A DNA stretch of 64,000 nucleotides from Pseudomonas libanensis (lineage in GTDB: Bacteria; Pseudomonadota; Gammaproteobacteria; Pseudomonadales; Pseudomonadaceae). The position numbers were made by a program, and so were the translations under genes. Position 1 is the first letter of the stretch. Every line of letters starts with the position of its first letter. The notes beneath the pieces were generated by a model. That model searched no databases, was not told the origin of the DNA, and saw only the letters and a program-made list of their open reading frames with translations. The DNA lies in the NCBI RefSeq assembly GCF_001439685.1, contig NZ_JYLH01000006.1:1-64000 (forward strand), given 5' to 3'. Below, piece by piece: positions 10,057 to 19,249 of the stretch.

Positions 10057-10497
10057 CTATTCGCCGCGGATGTACTGCTCCAACTGCTGGATCAAGGCGG
10101 CTTGTTCGGCAATGGCTTCCTTGACCAGGTCGCCGATGGACAGCAGGCCAAGCAGTTTGCCGTCTTCAACCACCGGCAGGTGACGCAGGTGACTGTCGGT
10201 CATGATGTTCATGCATTCCTCGACACTTTTATGGGTATCGACGGTGATTACCGGCGAACTCATGACATCGGTGACCCGGGTAGTCACCGACGACAGACCC
10301 TTGAGTATGAGTTTGCGTGCGTAATCCCGTTCACTGATTATCCCCACCACCACACCTTCCTTGACGACCGGCAAGGCGCCAACGTTTTTTTCCGCCATCC
10401 GGACCAGGGCTTCAAAGACGGTGTGATCCCATTTGATCGTGTGGACGTCCTGGTTTTTTTGGTCCTTGGCTTTCAGCAATTGTGCGACGGTCTTCAT
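10057..10497 (-). CDS. Tandem CBS-domain protein
   Basis: This 146-residue cytoplasmic protein is made almost entirely of one CBS pair (Bateman module). CBS1 (about 20-70) has NVGALPVVKEGVVVGIISERDYARK and CBS2 (about 85-140) has HLRHLPVVEDGKLLGLLSIGDLVK. Such stand-alone modules bind adenosyl nucleotides or NAD(H) and report energy state. I chose ATG 10497 (MKTVAQLL) because GGAG lies 8 nt upstream; a GTG three codons earlier overlaps the SD. Transcriptional coupling to the NAD-consuming sirtuin downstream is an appealing but untested link. Confidence 0.9.
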   Translation of the reverse strand: MKTVAQLLKAKDQKNQDVHTIKWDHTVFEALVRMAEKNVGALPVVKEGVVVGIISERDYARKLILKGLSSVTTRVTDVMSSPVITVDTHKSVEECMNIMTDSHLRHLPVVEDGKLLGLLSIGDLVKEAIAEQAALIQQLEQYIRGE

Positions 10498-10626
10498 GGC
10501 GGCCACTCCGGTATTGTTGTAGGTAGTCCAGATCCCCTACAGAATCCTAGACGGCCCACGGCAGGGCAAGACCCAAAGCGGCGTTAAACCCGTCGAAAAA
10601 CGTCATTTGCCGGATTTTTTCCGGTT

Positions 10627-12576
10627 TTACCCTGCCGTTGCCGGTTTTTTCGCCCGCTTGGGGCTGGCTGCCGTCTTGCGTGGGGCGTTCTTGCGTTTCT
10701 TCTTCCAGGGTGTGGCGCCTCGGCCTGCGGGGCTGGCGGGGCCGGTGATGGTCATGCGCATGCCGTTGCAACGCGCCACCTGCTTGCTCATCCACGCCGC
10801 TTGCTTGGCGACGAATTCCTCCAGGCTCATTTCGCCGCTTTGCACCATGTCCAGCGCCTGTTCCCAGATGGCGGTGGTGCCGGGGTCGGCAATGGCGCGG
10901 GGCACTGCGTCGATCAGGCTGAACGCCGCCGGGGTGGCCGACAGGGCCTTGCCGTTCTTCACCAGGTAGCCACGGTCGAGCAAGCCCTGGATGATCCCGG
11001 CGCGGGTGGCTTCGGTACCGATGCCGGTGGTGTCCTTGAGCTTTTGCTTGAGCAGTGGGTCTTCCACCAGCTTGGCGACGTTTTTCATCGCCTTGATCAG
11101 GTCGCCTTCGGTAAAGGGCTTGGGCGGTTGGGTCCAGAGGTCCTTGAGATTGACCTTGGCCACGCCGTAGTCCTGGCCCTGCACCAGCGTCGGCAAGGCC
11201 TGTGGCGCGGGCGCTTCACGGCCTTTGGCGGGGGCCAGGGCTTCGGGTAATGCCCGCTTCCAGCCTGGCTCGATAATGACCTTGCCTACCGCGCGCAATG
11301 CCTGGCCCGCACAGTCGAAGTCCGCCTGGGTACGGTCATATTCATGGTTGGGCAGGAACTGCGCCAGGTAGCGCGCACGTATCAGGGTATAGACCGCACG
11401 GTGCTTGCCGGTCAGTTGGCTTAAATCCTTACCCGCCCCTGTGGGGATGATGCCGTGGTGGGCGCTGACCTTGGCGTCGTTCCAGGCCCGCGAGCGGCGC
11501 TGGGGTTCGATATGCGGCATCAGCTCGTTGACTGCCGCATCCGCACGGCCCAGGGCCGCGAGAATCTTCGGTGCTTCATTGTGCTGGCTCAGCGGCAGGT
11601 AGCCGCAATCGCTGCGCGGGTAGGTGATGACCTTATGGGTTTCGTAGAGAGATTGGGCGATATCCAGGGTCTCCTGAGCGCCCAGGCCGAGCTTCTTCGA
11701 GCAGATTTCCTGCAGCGTGCCGAGGTCGAAGGGCAGGGGCGCCACTTCGCGCATGCGTTCAGTGCGCAGCTTCACCAGCCGCGCAGTGGCGGCGTTAAGC
11801 ATGGCGTCGGCGGCGTCCCGCGCCAATTGCGGGTTGAGGCAGCGGCCCTGATCGTCGCAGGCATCGTCATGGGCGCGCCACTGGGCGGTGAAGGTCATGC
11901 GCTCGTGGTGCAGGTCGACATCGATGGCCCAATACGCCACTGGCACGAAATCGGCGATGCTGCGGTCGCGGTCTACCACCAGGCGCAGGGTCGGGGTTTG
12001 CACCCGGCCTACCGGCAATACGCCCTGGTAGCCGGATTGGCGCCCCAGCAGGGTAAACAGGCGGCTCATGTTCATGCCGATCAGCCAGTCGGCGCGGGAG
12101 CGGCCCAGCGCCGAATGATACAGGCTGAAGGTTTCGGCTCCGGGCTTGAGCGCAGCCAAAGCCTTGCGAATGGAGGCGTCGTCCAGTGCCGACAGCCACA
12201 AGCGCTGGATCGGCCCGCGGTAGCGGCAATGCTCCACCAGTTCACGGGCGATCATCTCGCCTTCGCGGTCGGCATCGGTAGCAATTACCAACTCCTGGGC
12301 TTCCCCGAGCAAGCGCTTGACGGCCTTGTATTGGCTGGCGGTCTTGGGCTTGACCAGCATCTTCCATTTTTCCGGCACGATCGGCAGATCGGCCAGCACC
12401 CAGCGCTTGTACTTGGCGTCGTAGGCGTCGGGCGGAGCGGTTTCCAGCAGGTGGCCGATGCACCAGGTGACGGTGACCCCATTGCCCAGCCAGCAACCGT
12501 CGCCGCGGCGACTGGCGCCGAGCACGGCCGCGATATCCTTGGCCTGGGAGGGTTTTTCACAGAGGTACAGCCGCAT
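10627..12576 (-). CDS. topB: DNA topoisomerase III (type IA)
   Basis: This 649-residue enzyme decatenates DNA through a 5'-phosphotyrosine. The N-terminal TOPRIM domain is visible as MRLYLCEKPSQAKDIAAVLG, with the acidic ATDADREGE motif about 100 residues in. The catalytic tyrosine is Tyr319 in VITYPRSDCGYLP, followed by SAHHGIIPTG and the GIGTEATRAGIIQGL block. The C-terminus ends in a Lys/Arg/Pro-rich tail (about 35 residues), probably for DNA contact, instead of zinc fingers. I prefer the second ATG (12576) over one two codons upstream because GGGA has correct spacing only to it. Confidence 0.96.
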   Translation of the reverse strand: MRLYLCEKPSQAKDIAAVLGASRRGDGCWLGNGVTVTWCIGHLLETAPPDAYDAKYKRWVLADLPIVPEKWKMLVKPKTASQYKAVKRLLGEAQELVIATDADREGEMIARELVEHCRYRGPIQRLWLSALDDASIRKALAALKPGAETFSLYHSALGRSRADWLIGMNMSRLFTLLGRQSGYQGVLPVGRVQTPTLRLVVDRDRSIADFVPVAYWAIDVDLHHERMTFTAQWRAHDDACDDQGRCLNPQLARDAADAMLNAATARLVKLRTERMREVAPLPFDLGTLQEICSKKLGLGAQETLDIAQSLYETHKVITYPRSDCGYLPLSQHNEAPKILAALGRADAAVNELMPHIEPQRRSRAWNDAKVSAHHGIIPTGAGKDLSQLTGKHRAVYTLIRARYLAQFLPNHEYDRTQADFDCAGQALRAVGKVIIEPGWKRALPEALAPAKGREAPAPQALPTLVQGQDYGVAKVNLKDLWTQPPKPFTEGDLIKAMKNVAKLVEDPLLKQKLKDTTGIGTEATRAGIIQGLLDRGYLVKNGKALSATPAAFSLIDAVPRAIADPGTTAIWEQALDMVQSGEMSLEEFVAKQAAWMSKQVARCNGMRMTITGPASPAGRGATPWKKKRKNAPRKTAASPKRAKKPATAG

Positions 12577-12687
12577 GGTCATCCCATCAGATTGGATTGA
12601 TGCCTTGCAGGATGCTCAGTCAGAGGGATTTGAGCAACCATTATCTGTATGGATGTACAGCAATATGTGTGAGCAACAAAAACCAAA

Positions 12688-12729
12688 TGTGGGAGGGGCG
12701 GTGCGACGATTCGCACCGCCCCTCCCACA
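12688..12729. repeat. REP-like perfect palindrome
   Basis: TGTGGGAGGGGCGGTGCGA and its inverted copy form a long hairpin with a short centre, between the topB promoter side and the transporter gene end. Confidence 0.8.
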
Positions 12730-12754
12730 AGGGATCTTCGGTGTTCAACCGAAC

Positions 12755-14377
12755 TCAGTTATTGTCGATATCCACATGCCGGGTCTCTTTGAGGCAGAAC
12801 AACCCGACGATCAAGCTAACCCCTGTCACCACCACCGGGTACCACAGGCCATAGAAGATATCGCCGGTGTACACCACCAGGGCAAACGACACCGTCGGCA
12901 GGAACCCGCCAAACCAGCCGTTGCCGATATGGTAGGGCAGGGACATCGAGGTGTAGCGGATGCGCGTCGGAAACAGCTCCACCATCAGCGCCGCCAATGG
13001 CCCGTAGCACATGGCCGCGATCAGGATCAGCACCACGATCAGCACCACCACCATGACTTTGTTGACCTGGGCCACATCCGCCGACGTCGGGTAGCCGGCC
13101 AGGGCCACGGCGCCGCGCAGGGCCGCCTCATCGAAGCCGTCGATACGCACATCGCCCACGCTCACCTGCACCGGGCTGCCCGCTGGGGCGGCGGCGCTGC
13201 TGTAGGGCAAGCCCTGTTTGACCAGGAAGGTCTTGACCTTGTCGCACGGGCTGTCAAAACGCGCCTTGCCCACCGGGTCGAACTGGAAGGTGCAGGTGGC
13301 CGGGTCGGCCAGTACGGTAATCGGGGCCTGACGGCTGGCCTGGTCCATCGCCGGGTTGGTGTAGTGCGCCAGGCCCTTGAAGATCGGGAAGTACAGCGCC
13401 GTCGCCAGCAGCAGGCCAAGCATCAGCACCGGCTTGCGTCCGACTTTGTCGGACAGCCATCCAAACAGGATAAAGAACGGCGCGCCAATCACCACGCTGA
13501 TGATCAGCAGCATATTGGCCAGGGCCGGGTCCATCTTCAGGAACTGGGTGAGAAAGAACAGCACGTAGAACTGCGCCGCGTAAAAGGTCACGGCCTGGCC
13601 GCCGTTAATGCTGAACAGCGCGATCAGCACCACTTTGAGGTTTTCCCATTTACCGAACGACTCGCGGATCGGCGCCTTGCTGGCCTTGCCTTCCTCTTTC
13701 ATTTTCAAGAAGGCCGGCGACTCGTGCAGGCTCATGCGGATCCAGGTCGAGATGCCCAGCAGCACGATGGAAAACAGGAACGGAATGCGCCAGCCCCACA
13801 CTTCGAACTGATCGCCCGTGAAGTAACGGCAGGCCAGCACCACCAGCAACGACAGCAACAGGCCGAGGGTGGCAGTGGATTGAATCCAGCTGGTATGCAG
13901 CCCGCGCTTGCCCGGCGGCGCGTGCTCGGCCACATAGGTGGCCGCGCCACCGTATTCGCCGCCTAGAGCCAGGCCCTGCAGCATGCGCAGCACGATCAGG
14001 ATGATCGGCGCGGCAATGCCGATGCTGGCGTAGGTGGGCAACAGCCCGACGCAGAAGGTCGCCACGCCCATCAGGATGATGGTGACGAGAAAGGTGTACT
14101 TGCGCCCGATCATGTCGCCCAGGCGGCCGAACACCAACGCACCGAACGGCCGCACCACAAAACCGGCGGCAAAGGCCATCAAGGCGAAGATAAACGCCGT
14201 GGTGTCGTTGACCCCGGCAAAGAACTGTTTGCTGATCACCGCCGCCAGGGCGCCATAGAGGAAAAAGTCATACCACTCGAACACCGTCCCCAGGGACGAG
14301 GCGAAGATGACCTTTCTTGATTCGTTGGCGGTGCTTGCACTGGCCGCCGAGCCCAGGGGTTGAGCATGTTCTGACAT
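12755..14377 (-). CDS. Metabolite:H+ symporter (MFS, MHS family)
   Basis: This 540-residue inner-membrane transporter shows the MHS hallmarks: SSLGTVFEWYDFFLYG in helix 1, the MFS loop GRLGDMIGRKYTF after helix 2, LALGGEYGGAATYVAEHAPPGKRG, and a second copy of the loop motif as GWLSDKVGRKPVL. An unusual feature is a polar insert of about 85 residues (roughly 345-430, with two cysteines) between helices 8 and 9, which probably sits in the periplasm. The substrate is likely an organic acid or a quaternary amine, as in ShiA, KgtP or ProP relatives. It lies 65 bp from the GMC oxidoreductase on the same strand, suggesting uptake and oxidation of one compound. GAGGGA precedes the ATG. Confidence 0.9.
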   Translation of the reverse strand: MSEHAQPLGSAASASTANESRKVIFASSLGTVFEWYDFFLYGALAAVISKQFFAGVNDTTAFIFALMAFAAGFVVRPFGALVFGRLGDMIGRKYTFLVTIILMGVATFCVGLLPTYASIGIAAPIILIVLRMLQGLALGGEYGGAATYVAEHAPPGKRGLHTSWIQSTATLGLLLSLLVVLACRYFTGDQFEVWGWRIPFLFSIVLLGISTWIRMSLHESPAFLKMKEEGKASKAPIRESFGKWENLKVVLIALFSINGGQAVTFYAAQFYVLFFLTQFLKMDPALANMLLIISVVIGAPFFILFGWLSDKVGRKPVLMLGLLLATALYFPIFKGLAHYTNPAMDQASRQAPITVLADPATCTFQFDPVGKARFDSPCDKVKTFLVKQGLPYSSAAAPAGSPVQVSVGDVRIDGFDEAALRGAVALAGYPTSADVAQVNKVMVVVLIVVLILIAAMCYGPLAALMVELFPTRIRYTSMSLPYHIGNGWFGGFLPTVSFALVVYTGDIFYGLWYPVVVTGVSLIVGLFCLKETRHVDIDNN

Positions 14378-14442
14378 CGGGTGTCCCTCACAGTGATTAT
14401 TTATTGTTGTTCCACTGTCGGCGCCAGGTTTGACGCCGCTAT

Positions 14443-16089
14443 TCAGATTGCATGAACCAGTTCTTTCTGCGCGACGAGGCTCCTTGTAGTCGGTGAAAGG
14501 ATCAGCTGCGCGGCCTTCTCCGCGATCATCAGCGTGGGTGAGCAGGTATTGCCGGAGGTGATGCGCGGCATGATCGACGCATCGGCAACGCGCAGGCCGG
14601 GAATGCCGTGCACGCGCAGTTGGCTGTCGACTACGGCGTCTTGGTCATTGCCCATGCGGCAGGTGCCCACCGGATGGAAGATGGTGGTGCCGATACGGGC
14701 GGCGGCTTCGTGCAGCTGTTCTTCGGTTTGCAGCGCATCGCCGGGCAGGTATTCCACCGGTTTGAACTGGCTGAGGGCCGGCGCGGCGACGATGCGTCGG
14801 GTCAAGCGGATAGCGTCGGCGGCTACGCGCAGGTCCTCGGGATGGCTGAGGTAATTGGGTTGTATCAGCGGGGCATCCGCCGGATTGGCCGAGCGAATAT
14901 CCACGCGGCCGCGGCTTTGCGGGCGCAGGTCGCAGACCGATGCGGTAAACGCCGGGAAGCCGTGCAACGGCTCGCCAAAGCGCTCCAGGGACAGCGGCTG
15001 CACATGGTATTCAAGGTTGGCCGAGGCCTGCTCCGGGCCGGAGCGAGCAAATGCGCCCAGTTGGCTCGGCGCCATCGACAGCGGGCCGCTGCGGTCATAC
15101 AGGTAGCGCAGGCCCATGCCCATTTTGCCCCACAGCGTGCCGGCAATCTGGTTGAGGGTGCGGGCATTTTCCAGCTTGTAGATCAGCCGCAGCTGCAGGT
15201 GATCCTGCAGGTTGCCGCCGACCCCAGGCAGTTCATGCACTACGTCAATGCCCAGTGGTTTAAGCACATTGGCGGGGCCGATCCCCGAACGTTGCAGAAT
15301 GCCCGGCGAGCCGACGGCGCCGGCGCACAGTACGATTTCCTTGCGTGCTTTGCAGCTTAGCTGCTGGCCGTGTTGGCGCCCGACCACTTGGGAGGCGCGG
15401 CCGTTTTCCAGCAGCACCCGGTCAACTTCCACGTCAGTCAGCACGGTCAGGTTGGGCCGCTGGCGGACTGGCTTGAGAAATGCCTTGGCCGCATTCCAGC
15501 GCACACCGGCTTTTTGATTGACCTGGAAGTAGCCGCAACCTTCGTTATCGCCCTGGTTGAAGTCATTGATATTGGCGATACCGCTCTGGGCGGCCGCTTC
15601 ACGAAACGCATCGAGGATCGGCCACGACAGGCGCTGTTGCTCGACCCGCCACTCGCCGCCATCGCTGTGGAATTCAGAACCGCCGGCAAAGTGGTTTTCG
15701 CTGTGCTTGAACAGCGGCAGTACGTCCTTCCAGGCCCAGCCCGGATTGCCTTCTGCCGCCCAGCCGTCGTAGTCCTGGGCCTGGCCGCGCATGTAGATCA
15801 TGCCGTTGATCGACGAGCAGCCGCCGAGCACCTTGCCCCGTGGGTAACTCAAGGCGCGACCTTGCAGGCCGGCCTGGGCTTCGGTCTTGAAGCACCAGTC
15901 GGTGCGCGGGTTACCAATGCAGAACAGGTAACCGACGGGAATGTGTATCCAGGGGTAGTTGTCGCGGCCACCGGCTTCCAGCAGCAGGACGCGGTGGGCA
16001 GGGTTGGCGGACAGACGATTGGCCAGCAGGCAACCGGCGGGGCCGGCGCCGACCACGATGTAATCGTATTCAGCAGTTGCAATGGGCAT
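14443..16089 (-). CDS. GMC-family FAD oxidoreductase (choline/alcohol dehydrogenase type)
   Basis: This 548-residue flavoenzyme begins with the dinucleotide-binding motif YIVVGAGPAGCLLANRL and has LLLEAGG. The two GMC signatures follow, YPRGKVLGGCSSINGMIYMRG (signature 1) and CAGAVGSPGILQRSGIG (signature 2). The C-terminal HPVGTCRMG holds the catalytic His, followed by VHGIPGLRVADASIMP. It has the usual length for BetA/AlkJ-like alcohol dehydrogenases. It oxidises a primary alcohol to an aldehyde and probably passes electrons to quinone. Context (MHS symporter downstream, LysR divergent) suggests a small catabolic unit; BetA itself is unlikely because betB and betI are absent. Confidence 0.9.
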   Translation of the reverse strand: MPIATAEYDYIVVGAGPAGCLLANRLSANPAHRVLLLEAGGRDNYPWIHIPVGYLFCIGNPRTDWCFKTEAQAGLQGRALSYPRGKVLGGCSSINGMIYMRGQAQDYDGWAAEGNPGWAWKDVLPLFKHSENHFAGGSEFHSDGGEWRVEQQRLSWPILDAFREAAAQSGIANINDFNQGDNEGCGYFQVNQKAGVRWNAAKAFLKPVRQRPNLTVLTDVEVDRVLLENGRASQVVGRQHGQQLSCKARKEIVLCAGAVGSPGILQRSGIGPANVLKPLGIDVVHELPGVGGNLQDHLQLRLIYKLENARTLNQIAGTLWGKMGMGLRYLYDRSGPLSMAPSQLGAFARSGPEQASANLEYHVQPLSLERFGEPLHGFPAFTASVCDLRPQSRGRVDIRSANPADAPLIQPNYLSHPEDLRVAADAIRLTRRIVAAPALSQFKPVEYLPGDALQTEEQLHEAAARIGTTIFHPVGTCRMGNDQDAVVDSQLRVHGIPGLRVADASIMPRITSGNTCSPTLMIAEKAAQLILSPTTRSLVAQKELVHAI

Positions 16090-16218
16090 CTGGGGTCTCG
16101 CTTGTTTTTCTTATTGCCCCCATCCTAGTTGTTAGTTTTCGTCTTAAAAATGTTAGTTTTTACCCAGCTGCTGTGCGTTTTTAAACAGCGTGGGCCGGGT
16201 TCAGGCAAGGGAGGCGAC
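16090..16218. promoter_or_regulatory. Divergent promoter with two 10-bp direct repeats
   Basis: TGTTAGTTTT occurs exactly twice, at 16130-16139 and 16151-16160, with starts 21 bp apart (two helical turns on one face). It lies between the GMC gene and its LysR gene, so it is a good operator candidate. Confidence 0.55.
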
Positions 16219-17112
16219 ATGTTCGACTGGAATGACCTGCGGTTTTTTCTCGAGTTGCAGCGCAGTGGCCGCCTGCTCACCGCCGCGCAACGCTTGAAGA
16301 CCACGCATGCCACCGTGGCCCGGCATATCGAGGCCATCGAAAAAAGCCTCGGCACTGCGTTGTTCGTGCAACATGCCCAGGGCTATGAGCTGACGCCCTC
16401 GGGCGAAGCGCTGCTCAAGCATGCCGAAGCCATGGAAAACGTAGCGTTGCTGGCCGAGGACGAGCTCACCCACTCCGCTGCGCCCCTGGGCAAGATCCGC
16501 CTGGGTGTGGCCGAAGGCTTGGGCGTGATGTTCCTCGCCGGTCGCATGGGGGGATTGTTCGAACGTTACCCGGGCTTGGAAGTGGAGCTGGTCGCGGTGC
16601 CGCGCTTTGTCAGCATCCTCAACCGCGAAGCGGAGATCAGCATCCATCTGGAACGCCCCAGCGTCGATCAACTGGTGACGCGCAAACTCACCGATTACCG
16701 CCTCGCGCTATATGCCAGCCGCGCTTACCTTGCGCGCAACCCGCCCATCGAAAAGCGCGAAGACCTCGCCGCCCATGCCTGGATCGATTACGTGGACGAC
16801 CTGTTGTTCAGCCAGGAATTGAAATTCCTCAGCAGCTTCTGCCGTAACCCCAAGGTGGTGTTCCACAGCACCAGCGTGATTGCCCAGCACCAGGCGGCGC
16901 GTTCGGGGTTGGGCATTGCCGTGCTGCCGTGCTTCATGGCGGCTGGCGACGCGGACCTGGTGCCATTGCTGCCGGGGGAGAGCATCCAGCGCAGCTACTG
17001 GATCAGCTCGCGCCGGGAGCTGCACAAGTCGGTGCGGTTGCGGGTGTTGTGGGATTATGTGGTGGAGTTGTGTGCGCGGGAGCAGGGTTTGCTGCTCGGC
17101 GAATCCGACTAA
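16219..17112 (+). CDS. LysR-family transcriptional regulator
   Basis: The 297-residue protein starts at ATG 16219 (MFDWNDLRFFLELQ), with GGGAGG directly upstream; the longer frame would read through the promoter repeats. The N-terminal winged HTH runs to about residue 62 (LLTAAQRLKTTHATVARHIEAIEKSLG), with an effector-binding domain after it. The WNDLRFFL start and ATVARHI helix place it in the AmpR/GcvA-side branch of LysR proteins. It probably controls the divergent GMC oxidoreductase/transporter unit; the ligand is unknown. Confidence 0.88.
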   Translation: MFDWNDLRFFLELQRSGRLLTAAQRLKTTHATVARHIEAIEKSLGTALFVQHAQGYELTPSGEALLKHAEAMENVALLAEDELTHSAAPLGKIRLGVAEGLGVMFLAGRMGGLFERYPGLEVELVAVPRFVSILNREAEISIHLERPSVDQLVTRKLTDYRLALYASRAYLARNPPIEKREDLAAHAWIDYVDDLLFSQELKFLSSFCRNPKVVFHSTSVIAQHQAARSGLGIAVLPCFMAAGDADLVPLLPGESIQRSYWISSRRELHKSVRLRVLWDYVVELCAREQGLLLGESD

Positions 17113-17126
17113 CGGAACGGAGAAAA

Positions 17127-17215
17127 TGTGGGAGGGGGCTTGCCCCCGATAACAGTGGTTCAGTCACAGTTGCATTGACTGATACACCGCCATCGGGGGC
17201 AAGCCCCCTCCCACA
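17127..17215. repeat. REP pair (type I, GGGAGGGGGCTTGCCCCCG)
   Basis: TGTGGGAGGGGGCTTGCCCC and its inverted copy make an 89-bp palindromic doublet between two converging genes. Confidence 0.9.
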
Positions 17216-17242
17216 TTTGGGTTGCGTTGTGCCAGGGAGATC

Positions 17243-19102
17243 TTAGAGCTTCACGACTTGATGCACCTGCTCGGCACAGGCCCGAGCCTCTTCAATCATC
17301 TTGCCGAACGCATCATTGGCCACTTCCTCATGGGTCAGCCAGCGCTTCTTCTGGCTCAGGCGATAGTGATAGCGTAGCGAGCCTTTCTCCAGCTTCCCAT
17401 CCAGGTCGAGGTCGTACCATGGCGAGCGGACCTTGCAGCCGGGGACGGCTTTTTCCATCTTCCCGCCTGCCAGCGTATAGGTGTAGTCATAGGTTTCAGG
17501 GTTGCCCAGGTAGAGGTCGGCCTGTTGTCCGTGACGGCGATAGTTGATGTAGCCCTCCCAGCGGTCTTTCAATGACGGGTCGGTGTAGACGTAGTCATTG
17601 CCCAGTTTTTCCAGGGCGCGCTGGTCGTTCATGCGGGCGGTTACGCGGTAGCCGTCATGCACCACAAAACCCGTGGGTTCACGGGTGATCTGGCAGTCGC
17701 TGATGTCATTGCCGAAGTTGGCGCAGATGTTCTGGTCGGTGGCGGTGGTGCCTTGTTGGCGGTCGGCGGTGCTCAATTGCATCAGCCACAGGCGGCTGAA
17801 GGTGACGGTGGCCTCGACTGCGCCATCGCCTTCCTTACCGAACTGTACATGTTTGTCCAGGCGCACCACGACCTCGGGGCGCTCCAGTGGGATGTGTTCT
17901 TCGCGCACCTGGCCCTGGGCATCGTTGACCAGTACCCAGCGGTCCTGGATGTCGGGCATGGTCTGGCCGGGGGAGAAGACCGGGTTGGTGGGGTCGAGCC
18001 ACCACACTTGCCCATCCACTTCGGCACGCACGATGGCGTGGTTTGGCGCCTGCGGGCCCGGGATCAGCAAAGCGGCCGCCCCATCTCCACGGCTCACCCA
18101 CGCGGTCTCGGCCTTGATGCCACTGGCCTTGAGCATGGCGATCAGCAGGGTTGCCAGGTCTTTGCAGTCGCCGTAACCGTGCTGCTCGATTTCCGCCAGG
18201 CTAAATGGCACGTAGCCACGCTCGGTGGCGCGCCAGTCACCCAGGTAGCGGTAGTGATCATTGATGTGCTGCATCAGCGCAGCCACTTGTTCGGCCGGCG
18301 CCAGGCTGCGTGCGGCGGTCACGGCGGCGGCGGCTTGCGCCGGCAGGCTGGCACCGAGGATCTGGTTGTAGCGCTGGGCTAAATCACCGAAGTAGGCTTG
18401 GCGCTCCACCGCGCTGCCCACTTCCAGGCGTGGGATGCGCAGCAGTGCGGCGGCGGAAGATTCATTGATGTAGTTGACGTAGATCGGAGCGTTGAGCACC
18501 ACATCCAGGGTCTTGCCGTTGCTCGAAGGAGTGACCTTGAAACCGTCGAACATTTCACTGCGCCACTGGATCGGCCGTTCGGCGGTGAAGCGCGCCTTGA
18601 AGCGGTCACGGCGGGCCGCGCCGGGGCCGAACTTGAGCACATAGTGGAACTGGGTCACCAGCGGCTTGGCTGGGTAGTGCTCGCGTACGGTGTAGCGGAT
18701 CTGTGTGCCCACCCGCAGGTTGGGGAAAGCCAGGGAGGTTTGCTTGTCGCGGCTGAAGCCCTGGTCCGGGTTGGGGGCAGTGCGCGTGTCGATTTGCGTG
18801 TCGGCCAGGGCCACCGGCTTGGCGCCAGGTTGAGTGGATTGTGCGCTGATCACTTCAAAGGTATCGCCCTCGGAGTAATCGAAGTCGATACGCGAGAGCA
18901 TTTCGCGGCCGCTGGGCTTGAGGATGGTGTAGTGCTCGGTGGTGGTGCAGTCGGTGCTGGCGTCGCGGTTGAAGTGGCAGTGCAGCTCGGTGTCGCTGGC
19001 CAGCGGGGCTTCGGCCATGGGTTGCAGTGCAGCACAAACAGAATGGCTGACCAGCCCCAGGCTGATCGCAATCAAAGGGCGGTGAAACGAAAAACGGTAC
19101 AT
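17243..19102 (-). CDS. Exported DUF3857 / transglutaminase-like protein
   Basis: This 619-residue protein has a signal peptide (residues 1-24, cleavage near SVCA-AL), then a DUF3857 beta-rich domain (about 40-230) and a transglutaminase-like cysteine-protease fold. The catalytic triad can be read: Cys313 in HGYGDCKDLATLL, His355 in PNHAIVRAEV and Asp370 in WWLDPTNP. A C-terminal DUF2135/3858-type region of about 230 residues follows. Relatives act in the periplasm and are often linked to envelope or peptide metabolism; the exact reaction is unknown. I chose the ATG giving MYRFSF because GAGG is five bases upstream. It is monocistronic, ending at a REP doublet. Confidence 0.85.
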   Translation of the reverse strand: MYRFSFHRPLIAISLGLVSHSVCAALQPMAEAPLASDTELHCHFNRDASTDCTTTEHYTILKPSGREMLSRIDFDYSEGDTFEVISAQSTQPGAKPVALADTQIDTRTAPNPDQGFSRDKQTSLAFPNLRVGTQIRYTVREHYPAKPLVTQFHYVLKFGPGAARRDRFKARFTAERPIQWRSEMFDGFKVTPSSNGKTLDVVLNAPIYVNYINESSAAALLRIPRLEVGSAVERQAYFGDLAQRYNQILGASLPAQAAAAVTAARSLAPAEQVAALMQHINDHYRYLGDWRATERGYVPFSLAEIEQHGYGDCKDLATLLIAMLKASGIKAETAWVSRGDGAAALLIPGPQAPNHAIVRAEVDGQVWWLDPTNPVFSPGQTMPDIQDRWVLVNDAQGQVREEHIPLERPEVVVRLDKHVQFGKEGDGAVEATVTFSRLWLMQLSTADRQQGTTATDQNICANFGNDISDCQITREPTGFVVHDGYRVTARMNDQRALEKLGNDYVYTDPSLKDRWEGYINYRRHGQQADLYLGNPETYDYTYTLAGGKMEKAVPGCKVRSPWYDLDLDGKLEKGSLRYHYRLSQKKRWLTHEEVANDAFGKMIEEARACAEQVHQVVKL

Positions 19103-19249
19103 GGGCGCCTCGGGTGACACATTGAAACAACTACCCTGCGGGTAGCGAGAAGGCGCCGGATGATAATGGGTCTCAACGACGAAAGCCAGGATTGTTCGAC
19201 AATTTATCTGGCTGAAAGGCCCGTGCTAGAGCCTTTTGTTTGATTCAGG

